From Bacteroidota bacterium (GTDB taxonomy: Bacteria > Bacteroidota > Rhodothermia > JANXDC01), in assembly GCA_025998875.1 (NCBI GenBank), contig AP024675.1, forward strand, positions 248,001 through 312,000: DNA of 64,000 nt, read 5' to 3'. The position numbers and the translations under genes were made by a program. Below are positions 17,708-25,696 of this stretch, in pieces (position 1 is the first letter of the stretch; each line of letters starts with the position of its first letter). Under the pieces are notes generated by a model. The model made no database searches and was not told the DNA's origin. It was given only the letters and a program-made list of their open reading frames with translations.

Positions 17708-18058
17708 TTAGCGGCGGTTTTCTGAACGGGAAAGTAGCCGGTCTGTTACCTGTTTCCTCAGCCAGGAAGCGAGACTATCGGTCAGCGCGCCGATGAGCTG
17801 ACGCAGTATCATCTGGCCTATTCCCCCGGAGGATCGCGCTCTGCCCCCCCGGCCCAGAGCGCTGGACAGCCAGAAGCCCAGCACACCGGTGAGGAGCAGG
17901 CTGCCCACAGGCCAGCGCCGAACCCAGCGGCGCCAGTCCAGACCCGCGCGCAACTCCTCTCTGAGCCCCTCCAGCGAGACCTCGACATCCTCGCGAACGC
18001 GGGCAAGCTCCCTTTCAAGGGCCCGACGGCGGGCCTGCAGCTCCTCGATGGGATCCAT
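17708..18058 (-). CDS. Small membrane protein, YqjK-like position
   Basis: 116 residues from ATG 18058, overlapping the upstream gene by 44 bases. An N-terminal charged coiled-coil segment (IEELQARRRALERELARVRE) is followed by one hydrophobic helix (WPVGSLLLTGVLGFWLSSALG) and a Gly/Arg-rich, basic tail. It is third in a set whose first two members resemble YqjD and YqjE of E. coli, and its coiled coil plus single helix fits YqjK. No catalytic motif. Assignment is by order and architecture only. Confidence 0.6.
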   Translation of the reverse strand: MDPIEELQARRRALERELARVREDVEVSLEGLREELRAGLDWRRWVRRWPVGSLLLTGVLGFWLSSALGRGGRARSSGGIGQMILRQLIGALTDSLASWLRKQVTDRLLSRSENRR

Positions 18059-18443
18059 GGTTCTCCTTCGGCGCATCAGACTGAGAGAAAACAATACGAA
18101 GCAGGGCCCGGCGAACCGCCCTTTCGATACCGGGGAGCGCAAAGCGGTAGACCCCCCAGGCCACAAGGCAGAGGCCCAACCCGATTACTCCGAACCCCCA
18201 CATGGGGCTTCCTAAAAGCGCCCCCAGCCACCAGCTGAGGGCCAGAAGCAACAACCCCACGCCACCGAAGAGGAGCAGAAAGATCAGCAGGATGCCCACC
18301 AGGCGGCCGCATAGCTCGGTGGCGCGATCAAGCAAATCCAGTTGCAGAAGCTGGAGGCGGATCTCGAGCAAATCCGAGATATCGCGCACAAGTTCCCGCA
18401 GTCGCAAGAGCAGACGCTCTACAAGGGTCACTTTTTCTGTCAT
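18015..18443 (-). CDS. Phage holin family (DUF1469/YqjE-like) membrane protein
   Basis: 142 residues, from ATG 18443, which overlaps the upstream stop in an ATGA. An amphipathic helix (RLLLRLRELVRDISDLLEIR) precedes two membrane helices (GILLIFLLLFGGVGLLLLAL; GVIGLGLCLVAWGVYRFAL), the architecture of the Phage_holin_3_6/YqjE family. Despite the family name these are chromosomal inner-membrane proteins; in E. coli YqjE is encoded with the ribosome-associated membrane protein YqjD. Confidence 0.75.
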   Translation of the reverse strand: MTEKVTLVERLLLRLRELVRDISDLLEIRLQLLQLDLLDRATELCGRLVGILLIFLLLFGGVGLLLLALSWWLGALLGSPMWGFGVIGLGLCLVAWGVYRFALPGIERAVRRALLRIVFSQSDAPKENHGSHRGAAGPPSGP

Positions 18444-18643
18444 CGGCGCACGCAGGTCAACCCCAGCAGTACCCCCAGAAGAAAGGCCCCGAAAAGAGCC
18501 CGATCCGGATGCCGACGAATCCACAGGCGAGCGCACGCAAGCCGGGATCGGAGGCGGAAGAGAACCTGCCCCACCTCGGAAATCCCGCCTTCTGACGATC
18601 GGCTTGAGACAGGCGGAGCCGACTTTGCGGATGCATCGAACAC
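18440..18643 (-). CDS. DUF883 (YqjD/ElaB)-like small membrane-anchored protein
   Basis: 67 residues, start GTG 18643 with only a weak AAGG upstream, so the exact start is uncertain. The C-terminus, an RHP motif then a glycine-rich helix (ALFGAFLLGVLLGLTCV) and a final RR, is the DUF883 anchor seen in YqjD, ElaB and YgaM, which bind ribosomes to the membrane in stationary phase. It is coupled by ATGA to the YqjE-like gene. The N-terminal half is shorter than in E. coli YqjD. Confidence 0.6.
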   Translation of the reverse strand: MFDASAKSAPPVSSRSSEGGISEVGQVLFRLRSRLACARLWIRRHPDRALFGAFLLGVLLGLTCVRR

Positions 18644-18758
18644 CCGGCCTTACCCCCTGTATCGGATCGAAGGGCCAGAGAAGATACGCCTCCATCCCCC
18701 TGCCCGCAAGGGGAACGATTGCACCGGGGTTGCCAGAGGCCGTACTTTTTTGGCCGCT

Positions 18759-19823
18759 ATGCTGGACGTGCTCGCCGTACATCGGGCGCTCGTACAGATC
18801 CCCTCCCTGAGCCATGAGGAAGGCCCCATAGCGGACTGGGTGGAACGCTTCTTCCAGGAGGCGGGACTGCCCACAGGCCGGATCGGCAACAACGTCTACG
18901 CCTGGCTCGGTGAGGATCGTTCCGATACGCTCCTGCTGAACTCGCACCTGGATGTGGTGCCGCCCGTGGAGGGGCATCCGTTTCCTCCCTTCGAGGCCGT
19001 GGTGCATGAGGGGCGCGTATACGGCCGAGGGGCGGTGGATGCTAAAGCCAGCGTAGCGGCCATGATGGTCGCCCTGGTGGAACTGGCCTCCGAGGGCTAT
19101 CGGCCGCCTGGAAGGCTCATCGTGGCTCTGACGGCCTGTGAGGAGCTGGGCGCCGGCTACAACGGATTGGAGCACATCCGGCCAGCCCTGGAACCCCTGC
19201 ATGCGGCCATTGTGGGCGAACCCACCGATCTGCGCCCCTGCGTGGCCCAGAAGGGTGTGCTTATCCTCACGCTCACCGCGCAGGGCCGAAGCGCCCACGC
19301 GGCGCGCGCGCATCTGGGGGAAAACGCCATCTACCGGGCTGCTCGGGATATCCTGGCGCTACACTCGCTTCGTTTTGAGCGGGAAGATCCCTTCCTGGGC
19401 TATCCTACGGTCACGGTCACGACCATATCGGGTGGAACGGCGCGCAACGTGGTGCCCGATCGGTGCATCTTCACGGTCGACATCCGTTCCACGCCGGCTT
19501 ATTCGCACGAGGAGCTCATCGAGCTGGTGCGCTCCCACGTCTCCTCGGAGGTCTCCGTCTATAGCCAGCGTCTGGTTCCCGTATCCACGCCGGTGCAGGC
19601 GCGCATCGTACGAGCCTGTCTGCAAGCCCAACCCGGTCTGGAGCCCTTCGGCTCGCCCACGGCGTCCGACTGGGTCTTTCTGCGCGACCTGCCCGTAGTT
19701 AAGCTCGGCCCCGGATCCAGCGAGCTCTCCCATACGGCCCAGGAGCACATTCCCCTCGTGGAACTCCAGCGGGCCGTTCAAGTCTACAAAGCGATCGTGC
19801 GCGCATATTTCGAGCTGCGATGA
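18759..19823 (+). CDS. argE: M20 family deacetylase, probable acetylornithine/acetylcitrulline deacetylase
   Basis: 354 residues. ATG 18759 is used; an in-frame TTG at 18750 has better spacing from AGAGG and may be the real start. M20 metal-site motifs: NSHLDVVPP, GRGAVDAKASVAAM, TACEELGAGYNG and IVGEPTDL, and a dimerisation domain with RSAHAARAHLGENAI. The stop overlaps argH (ATGA), which argues for arginine synthesis: removal of acetate from N-acetylornithine, or from N-acetylcitrulline as in many Bacteroidota. The other arg genes are outside the window, so which substrate is used is open. Confidence 0.85.
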   Translation: MLDVLAVHRALVQIPSLSHEEGPIADWVERFFQEAGLPTGRIGNNVYAWLGEDRSDTLLLNSHLDVVPPVEGHPFPPFEAVVHEGRVYGRGAVDAKASVAAMMVALVELASEGYRPPGRLIVALTACEELGAGYNGLEHIRPALEPLHAAIVGEPTDLRPCVAQKGVLILTLTAQGRSAHAARAHLGENAIYRAARDILALHSLRFEREDPFLGYPTVTVTTISGGTARNVVPDRCIFTVDIRSTPAYSHEELIELVRSHVSSEVSVYSQRLVPVSTPVQARIVRACLQAQPGLEPFGSPTASDWVFLRDLPVVKLGPGSSELSHTAQEHIPLVELQRAVQVYKAIVRAYFELR

Positions 19824-21139
19824 CGCTCTGGGAAAAAGACCTGCCGTCGGCTGAATGGGTCCTCCGCTTCACCGTGGGGGAGGATTACCGCTGGGACACG
19901 TATCTGTTGCCCTATGACATCGAGGGCACCCGGGCGCACGCCTGGGCTCTGGAGCGGATGGGGATCTTAAGCCCGGAGGAACGTTCCGCGATCGAGGCTG
20001 TCTTGGATCGGCTCGCCGAAAAGGCCGAAAAAGGGGAACTTGTCGTCCGGCCCGAGGACGAAGACGCCCACACGGTAATCGAACGCGCGTTGACCGAAGC
20101 ACTTGGATCGACGGGGGAGAAAATCCACACGGCGCGCTCTCGGAATGATCAGGTGCTTGTGGCCCTACGGCTTTTTGCCCGCGCTCATCTGGTGCGAACC
20201 GGCCGGGCCACCGCGGCGCTCATCGAGACGCTCTGCCATCTGGCGGAGATCGGATCCCGATGGCTCATGCCCGGCTACACGCATCTGCAGCGGGCTATGC
20301 CCTCCACGGTGGGCCTGTGGGCGCTTGGATACGCCGAGCTCCTGCTCGAAGACCTCGAAGGCCTGCGCCAGGCCCGCGATCGCATCAACGTCTCCCCCTG
20401 GGGTAGTGCAGCCGGATACGGCGTGCCTTTTTTGGAGATGCCCCGCCAGGATGTCGCCCGCCGGCTGGGTTTCCGGGCTGTGCAGGAGGCGGTGACCAGC
20501 GTGCAGCTTTCGCGCGGCAAACTGGAGGCCGCAGTCCTCCATGCGCTCGTGCAACTGGGGGCCACGCTCAATCGGATGGCCTCCGATCTGGTGCTCTTCT
20601 GCAGCCAGGAATTCGGCTTTGTGGAACTGCCCGCCTCCTCTACGACGGGCTCTAGCATCATGCCCCAGAAGCGAAACCCGGATGTGCTGGAGCTCATCCG
20701 CGCCCACTACCACCGGCTTGTGGCCGAGCTCCATCTGCTGCTCACGTTGCCAGCCAACCTTCCGTCCGGATACCACCGGGACCTGCAACTGACCAAGGAA
20801 GCCCTGCTGCGCTCCTTGCTTATGGCTCCGGACCTGCTGGAGGCCATGCGGCGCATGCTCGAAGGCATTCGCTTCCGACAGGACCGCCTGGAAGCCGCCT
20901 GCACGCCGGAGCTCTTCGCCACGGCTGCCGCACTGGAGCGGGTGCGCACCGGAGTACCGTTTCGAACCGCCTATCGGGACATCGCCCGTACCTTGGAGGC
21001 TCTGGTTCGCCCCTCCACGGAGCAGGCCCTGACCGCTTATCGCACGCCCGGCTATCCGGGGCAAACAACCCCCGAACAGGTGCGCACCCGTCTGGCCACA
21101 CAGCGCGGCTGGCTGGAGGAGACATCCCCTACAACGTAG
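19820..21139 (+). CDS. argH: Argininosuccinate lyase
   Basis: 439 residues of the fumarase/aspartase superfamily. The signature GSSIMPQKRNPD with the catalytic Ser loop is intact, as are TGEKIHTARSRNDQ and PGYTHLQRAMPSTVG. It splits argininosuccinate into arginine and fumarate. It is translationally coupled to the deacetylase upstream. The last 11 bases overlap the convergent 36-residue gene on the other strand. Confidence 0.96.
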   Translation: MTLWEKDLPSAEWVLRFTVGEDYRWDTYLLPYDIEGTRAHAWALERMGILSPEERSAIEAVLDRLAEKAEKGELVVRPEDEDAHTVIERALTEALGSTGEKIHTARSRNDQVLVALRLFARAHLVRTGRATAALIETLCHLAEIGSRWLMPGYTHLQRAMPSTVGLWALGYAELLLEDLEGLRQARDRINVSPWGSAAGYGVPFLEMPRQDVARRLGFRAVQEAVTSVQLSRGKLEAAVLHALVQLGATLNRMASDLVLFCSQEFGFVELPASSTTGSSIMPQKRNPDVLELIRAHYHRLVAELHLLLTLPANLPSGYHRDLQLTKEALLRSLLMAPDLLEAMRRMLEGIRFRQDRLEAACTPELFATAAALERVRTGVPFRTAYRDIARTLEALVRPSTEQALTAYRTPGYPGQTTPEQVRTRLATQRGWLEETSPTT

Positions 21140-21239
21140 AAGCCACCCCCAGCAGGAAAGAGGCCAAGCCGAAGGCCAGCAGAAGCAGGATCTGCTCCTT
21201 AAGCCCCAACTCCAGCCTCGATGTCCTCGGTTGGTCCAT
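21129..21239 (-). CDS. 36-residue single-helix membrane peptide
   Basis: ATG 21239 is preceded by GAGGAG with 7-base spacing, an excellent ribosome site. The product is a short polar N-terminus (MDQPRTSRLELGLKEQ) and one membrane helix (ILLLLAFGLASFLLGVAST). I do not recognise the family. The ribosome site lies in the 3' arm of an 8-bp long-range stem (see the structured region 21246-21442), so translation could be governed by that fold. The gene converges on argH, overlapping its last 11 bases. Confidence 0.5.
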   Translation of the reverse strand: MDQPRTSRLELGLKEQILLLLAFGLASFLLGVASTL

Positions 21240-21245
21240 ACGACC

Positions 21246-21442
21246 GCTCCTCTGCCACCTGGTACCCGATGATGTGGGCTTGCCAGCGGGGCGCTCTGCG
21301 CGCCGGACTGGCTGCCCGGAAAGCGTGTAGATCCGCACCATACCCTCCACCGAGCTTGTTACAGGGAAGCCTCCAATACACCCCGGGACGCGTGCCCGGC
21401 GTCCCGAAGCATCCTCTCACAAGTCCCGTTCCGTAGAGGAGC
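21246..21442 (-). ncRNA. Strongly structured RNA region, unassigned (ncRNA or leader)
   Basis: Read on the minus strand, an outer 8-bp stem pairs 21435-21442 (GCTCCTCT) with 21246-21253 (AGAGGAGC), enclosing 197 bases. Inside are a 5-bp stem 21419-21423/21355-21359 that closes an 8-bp GC-rich hairpin (21399-21406/21384-21391), and a three-tier hairpin at 21276-21317 with helices of 4, 5 and 5 bp separated by small internal loops. I find no match to the conserved cores of SRP RNA, RNase P, tmRNA, or cobalamin, TPP or FMN riboswitches. The size is close to 6S RNA, but identity is not shown. The outer stem sequesters the ribosome site of the 36-residue gene. Confidence 0.4.
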
Positions 21443-21445
21443 ATT

Positions 21446-21482
21446 ACAAAATAACCCGTTCGGGCCGACCCGAACGGGTTAT
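21446..21482 (-). terminator. Rho-independent terminator of pfkA
   Basis: A perfect 14-bp inverted repeat, ATAACCCGTTCGGG pairing with CCCGAACGGGTTAT, has a 4-base loop and runs into TTTTGT on the minus strand, 21 bases after the pfkA stop. On the plus strand there is no T-run, so use by argH is less likely. Confidence 0.85.
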
Positions 21483-21503
21483 CATCTCACTTTGAGATCC
21501 GGA

Positions 21504-22487
21504 TCAGGACAACAACTGCACCAACCGGAGCAGATCGTAGTCGATCGTCTTTTTCTTCGACCAGGTATTGCGCAGGGGGGTAAGGTGGATCTCGTTGTTG
21601 ATCACCCCGACCATGACGTTATCGTGTCCATCGAGCAACGCCTCCACGGCGGCGACGCCCAGGCGTGTGGCCAGCATCCGGTCCCTGGCCGTGGGGCTCC
21701 CCCCGCGCTGAATGTGCCCCAGCACGGTCACGCGCATCTCGTAATCCGGGAAAATCGGGCGCAATTTTTCGGCCAGCTTCTGCGCCCCTCCCAGTTCATC
21801 TCCTTCGGCCACAACCACGATGCTACTGCGGCGCTTGTGGGCCAGTACGCGGTAGAGGGATTCGCGGATCTCGTCCAGGTCCACGAACGCCTCCGGTACG
21901 AGCACCAGCTCTGCGCCGCCCCCAATAGCACAGGCCAGGGCGATAAAACCCGAATCGCGCCCCATGACCTCGATGAAGAAAAGCCGATCATGCGCATCGG
22001 CCGTGTCCCGGATCTTATCGATGGCCTGCAGGGCCGTGTTGACGGCCGTATCATAGCCGATCGTCTCGTCGGTGCCGAACAGATCGTTATCGATCGTGCC
22101 CGGGCACCCCACAATGGGGAAGCCGTACTCCTCATGAAAAATCGACGCTCCCCGGAAGGTGCCATCTCCCCCGATGGCGACCAGCGCCTGGATGCCGGCC
22201 TGCTGGAGCTGTTGCGCCGCTCGGGCGCGCCCCTCCGGGGTTTTGAATGCCTCGCTGCGGGCGGATTTGAGAATGGTGCCCCCGAGCTGAATGATGTTCG
22301 AGACGCTGGCGGCATCCATCTCCACAAAATCGCCCTCGATCATCCCCGCATATCCGCGTCGGATGCCGATCACCTCCAGCCCATGGTGCAGGGCGGTGCG
22401 CACCACGGCCCGAATGCAGGCATTCATGCCCGGGGCATCGCCCCCGCTGGTGAATACGCCGATACGACGAATGGCTTCCGCTCCCAT
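21504..22487 (-). CDS. pfkA: ATP-dependent 6-phosphofructokinase
   Basis: 327 residues from ATG 22487; the frame is open further upstream but there it is not protein-like and would reach the histidine kinase gene. Motifs: IGVFTSGGDAPGMNACIRA (nucleotide loop), IGGDGTFRGA, PGTIDNDLFGTDETIGYDTA with the catalytic Asp, and VMGRDSGFIAL. The GGDGT glycine pattern is that of ATP-dependent rather than PPi-dependent enzymes. It phosphorylates fructose-6-phosphate in glycolysis and is followed by a strong terminator. Confidence 0.96.
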   Translation of the reverse strand: MGAEAIRRIGVFTSGGDAPGMNACIRAVVRTALHHGLEVIGIRRGYAGMIEGDFVEMDAASVSNIIQLGGTILKSARSEAFKTPEGRARAAQQLQQAGIQALVAIGGDGTFRGASIFHEEYGFPIVGCPGTIDNDLFGTDETIGYDTAVNTALQAIDKIRDTADAHDRLFFIEVMGRDSGFIALACAIGGGAELVLVPEAFVDLDEIRESLYRVLAHKRRSSIVVVAEGDELGGAQKLAEKLRPIFPDYEMRVTVLGHIQRGGSPTARDRMLATRLGVAAVEALLDGHDNVMVGVINNEIHLTPLRNTWSKKKTIDYDLLRLVQLLS

Positions 22488-22546
22488 ATGCGCCGCTTGC
22501 GCTCCGAAGCAAACGGAGCCAAGGTACAACGGAACGAAAAAGAAAA

Positions 22547-24466
22547 CTACGCCTTTCGGGAGGCGGCCGGCTGACCCAGATACCGACGCAGGCAGGAGAG
22601 GAGTTCCTCGCGGGAGACGGGTTTGGTCAACAGGGCATTGAAACCGGCCTGCAGAAACTTCACCTCCTCGGCCACCGAAGCATAGGCCGTCTGGGCAATA
22701 ATGGGGATGCTTCCCCAGCCGGGACGGCTGCGCAGCCGACGCACCAGCTCCACGCCGTCCATCCCGGGTCCCAGATAAACGTCCACGAGCAACAGCTCCG
22801 CATGGTGCTCTTCGAGCCACTGCAACGCTTCCTCGGCCGAAGGCACCGTGTGCACATCGAACTCCTCGCGCAGGTAATAGGTGAGCAGCTGGGCGTTCTC
22901 CGGAATATCTTCTACGATGAGCACCCGGGGACGAGCACCCGACCCATTTGCGCCCCCCCTCGATCGGATGGGCAACAGGACGGTAAAGGTCGAGCCCGCC
23001 CCTTTCTGGCTCTGCACGGTGATCGTACCCCCCATCAGGCGCGCCAGGCGCATGGAGATGGCTAGCCCCAGCCCCGTACCATCCTTGGGCCGGTTCGGGT
23101 CGGAATCGTCCTGGAAGAACTCCTTGCCCAGCCGGGGCAGGGCCTGCTCGGAGATCCCGATACCCGTATCCCGGACTTCGATGACGGCCTGCTCCTCGGT
23201 GCGATACGTGCGCACGTGCACCCCACCCCGCTCGGTAAACCGGATCCCGTTGCTGATGAGGTTGATGAGGATCTGAGAGAGCCGCTGGGGATCGGCCGTT
23301 ACAAGCAGCTGCCGATCGGCATGCTCGCTTTGCAGATAGAGGCCCTTGTTCTCGGCCAGAGCCCGAAGGCTCGATATTACCTCATCGACCAGCGCGGGAA
23401 TGGAAACGGGCTCGAAACGCAATTCCATGCGTCCGGCCTCGATCTTGGAGAAGTCCAGAATATCGTTGATCAAATTGAGCAAGCGCCGACCATTGGTGCG
23501 GATGGCCTCCAGAAATTCGAAGAAATGCTGCGGCACCTCGAGTGCGCTCAGCTCATCTTGCAGGAGCTCAGCGAAACCCAAAATCGAGGCCAGGGGCGTG
23601 CGGATTTCATGGCTCATATTGGCCAGAAAGGTCGACTTCATGCGGCTGGCCTCTTCGGCCTGTTCCCGGGCCCGCACGAGGGCCTGTTCGACCTGCTTAC
23701 GTTCGGTAAGATCCAGCACCATGCCCTCTATACAGGGCTCGCCATCCGGCGTGCTCACCCAGCAGGCCTCGTCAAGTACCCAGCGCACCTGCCCATCGGC
23801 GTGCAGAATACGATGCTCCAGGCGCAACAGGTGTCCGATCCGCGGATGCTGTAGAAAACCCGCCCACGCCTTATGCACCCCGGCCCGATCTTCCGGGTGC
23901 ACGATCTCCAGCCAGGCCCCCGGCTGGAGAAAATACGCCGGCGGATATCCCGTAATACGGCCGATGACCGGCGACATGAACAGGTAGTGTCTTTCCCCAT
24001 TGGCCCGAGATCTTAAACGGTAGAGTGCCACGCTCAGTTGTGCGGCCATCTGATCGTCGAAGAGCCGAAAAGCGGACTCGGAGCCCACGTCCCGAAACCG
24101 CACGGTCACGCCCAGAATACGCCCCACAGGCCCCCAGGGAATAAGGAAGAGCTCCCAGGGCCGGCTCTCCCCTCCCACCTGCGGCAGGTGCACAATGCAG
24201 GCAGTGTACGCTCCAGCTCGGGCTCGCAGAAAGGCTCGGAGGCAGCGGACGCGCTCCTGCGGGCGCATACGGGACCAGGTCTGCGTGATCTCATCCCCCA
24301 GCAGCGCGCGCAGGGCGCCGTTTACGTATACCGGGGCTCCCCGTCGATCCAGTACGAGCAGGGGATCGGGCAGCTTCTCGAGCACCAGACGGGCCACGGC
24401 GTCCGGGTTCGTAGTGCCCGGGAAGGGACACGTAGCGCTAAACCCTCGAGCTCGACCTTCCCGCAT
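22547..24466 (-). CDS. PAS-domain hybrid sensor histidine kinase with receiver domain
   Basis: 639 residues: two PAS-like domains (about 20-120 and 140-260, the second with the HPEDRAGVHKAWAGFLQ PAC segment), a HisKA domain with the phosphorylated His in FLANMSHEIRTPLASILGF, HATPase_c with N box LISNGIRF, G1 VRDTGIGIS and G2 DGTGLGLAIS, then a C-terminal receiver with the phospho-acceptor Asp in LLLVDVYLGPGMDG. There is no membrane helix, so it senses a cytoplasmic signal. No DNA-binding output; phosphotransfer to another protein is expected. Start ATG 24466 has AGAAGGG upstream. Confidence 0.92.
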   Translation of the reverse strand: MREGRARGFSATCPFPGTTNPDAVARLVLEKLPDPLLVLDRRGAPVYVNGALRALLGDEITQTWSRMRPQERVRCLRAFLRARAGAYTACIVHLPQVGGESRPWELFLIPWGPVGRILGVTVRFRDVGSESAFRLFDDQMAAQLSVALYRLRSRANGERHYLFMSPVIGRITGYPPAYFLQPGAWLEIVHPEDRAGVHKAWAGFLQHPRIGHLLRLEHRILHADGQVRWVLDEACWVSTPDGEPCIEGMVLDLTERKQVEQALVRAREQAEEASRMKSTFLANMSHEIRTPLASILGFAELLQDELSALEVPQHFFEFLEAIRTNGRRLLNLINDILDFSKIEAGRMELRFEPVSIPALVDEVISSLRALAENKGLYLQSEHADRQLLVTADPQRLSQILINLISNGIRFTERGGVHVRTYRTEEQAVIEVRDTGIGISEQALPRLGKEFFQDDSDPNRPKDGTGLGLAISMRLARLMGGTITVQSQKGAGSTFTVLLPIRSRGGANGSGARPRVLIVEDIPENAQLLTYYLREEFDVHTVPSAEEALQWLEEHHAELLLVDVYLGPGMDGVELVRRLRSRPGWGSIPIIAQTAYASVAEEVKFLQAGFNALLTKPVSREELLSCLRRYLGQPAASRKA

Positions 24467-24614
24467 AAGCCGTACACCCTTCTGCTATAGCTGGACCAAT
24501 GGCCAGCAAAAAAACTGCCGGCCCTCCGCCGCGCGGGTTTCAGGGAAGGACCCCGAGGAAGACAATACAGATTTACCTTTTCGAGGGTACAAAAATACCC
24601 CCGGACGGAATGCC

Positions 24615-24842
24615 TCAGCCGATGGGGATCTGGTGTTCCTGTGCAGAGGCGGAGTTCGGGGGATCGGGCGTCTTTGCTCCGGCAGGAGGGGACTTTTTGC
24701 GGACAAGCGCTTCCAGTCCCGAGGCCACCAGGCGCACCCCCTCGGCGGCGACCTCGCCAGCCGTTTCGAAAGTGGCCTGCAGGAGAAAAGCGATCTTCTC
24801 TCGCATGGGCAGAGTCTTGAAGCCCTGGCGCACTTCTTCCAT
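24615..24842 (-). CDS. Small hypothetical protein (75 aa)
   Basis: ATG 24842 follows AAGGAG at 5-base spacing; an upstream in-frame ATG at 24887 has none. The first 50 residues are predicted helical (EVRQGFKTLPMREKIAFLL, then ATFETAGEVAAEGVRLVASG), the rest is Pro/Ser-rich and probably disordered. I do not recognise the family. It lies 67 bases after the SDR gene and may be the last gene of the prfA-anmK-SDR run. Confidence 0.6.
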   Translation of the reverse strand: MEEVRQGFKTLPMREKIAFLLQATFETAGEVAAEGVRLVASGLEALVRKKSPPAGAKTPDPPNSASAQEHQIPIG

Positions 24843-24909
24843 GGGCACTCCTTCTTGGTATTTCGTCGCAGGCTTAAACGACCGCATCCCGACCCGGGTT
24901 GCAGGGCCC

Positions 24910-25668
24910 TCAGTGCACGTATGAGGCGCCGTTTATATCGATCGTCGCCCCGGTGGCATGCCGGGCCAATCCGGAGGCCAGAAAGGCCACCACATAGCCC
25001 ACATCTTCGGGCTCGGCCATCTGCCCGAGGGGGATATCACCTGTGACGTAATCCAGGCCATAGCGCTGGATAAAGGCCTCGGCCATATCCGTGCGCACAA
25101 ACCCCGGGGCCACCACAAAGGCCGTGATGTTATCCGACCCGTATCCGCGCGCGATGGAGCGGGTGAGCGCGACCAGCGCCCCCTTGGAGGCGGCATAGGC
25201 CAGATACTCCGGGGTGTCTCCCCGAAAAGCGGCCCGACTGGCGATATTGATGATCACTCCTCCCCCCCGAGCGCGGAAGTGCGCGATCGCCTCCCGGCAC
25301 AGGTGCGCGGCGGCGAGCACGTTGATGCGCCAGGTTTCCTCCCAGGCCGCCCTCCACTGCTCCAGATCCGACTCCGGTGCGGCGGCGATGGCCACCCCGG
25401 CATTGTTGACGAGCACGTCTATTCGTCCCCGCCAGCGCAATGCTTCTTCCCAGAGCCGTAGCAGGGCCTCCTCCCGGGAAAGATCGGCCTCCAGGAGCCG
25501 GGTGCGGTCCAGGCCGATTTCGCGCGCCAGTGCTTCGGCCTGTGCGCGAGAGCGGCCATAATGCAGGATCAGCTCCGCTCCGGCCTTTCCAAGCACGCGC
25601 GCTATCCCGGCCCCGATCCCCCGGGAAGCGCCGGTGATCAGGATTACCTTGCCGCGCAAATCGATCAT
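24910..25668 (-). CDS. SDR family oxidoreductase (FabG-like)
   Basis: 252 residues from ATG 25668. Classical short-chain dehydrogenase: cofactor loop ITGASRGIGAGIAR, VLVNNAGVA, catalytic Ser in NIASRAAF, Tyr and Lys in YAASKGALV, and APGFVRTDM. The Arg after TGAS suggests NADP(H) preference. The closest general match is 3-oxoacyl-ACP reductase FabG, but no other fatty-acid synthesis genes are nearby and the substrate is not evident. It lies 28 bases downstream of anmK. Confidence 0.87.
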   Translation of the reverse strand: MIDLRGKVILITGASRGIGAGIARVLGKAGAELILHYGRSRAQAEALAREIGLDRTRLLEADLSREEALLRLWEEALRWRGRIDVLVNNAGVAIAAAPESDLEQWRAAWEETWRINVLAAAHLCREAIAHFRARGGGVIINIASRAAFRGDTPEYLAYAASKGALVALTRSIARGYGSDNITAFVVAPGFVRTDMAEAFIQRYGLDYVTGDIPLGQMAEPEDVGYVVAFLASGLARHATGATIDINGASYVH

Positions 25669-25696
25669 GGCTTTTTGGTCACCTTTGAGCTCTTTT

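Noticed and set aside
21240-21350. Minus-strand frame with VRIYTLSGQPVR, reminiscent of a type IX C-terminal sorting domain
   Set aside because: The frame is short, has no ribosome site at its start, lacks the rest of the domain, and lies inside the strongly base-paired region. It is more likely a chance translation.
21246-21442. Assignment of the structured region to 6S RNA, SRP RNA, RNase P or a cobalamin riboswitch
   Set aside because: Size suits some of these, but the conserved core sequences could not be found by reading; left unassigned.
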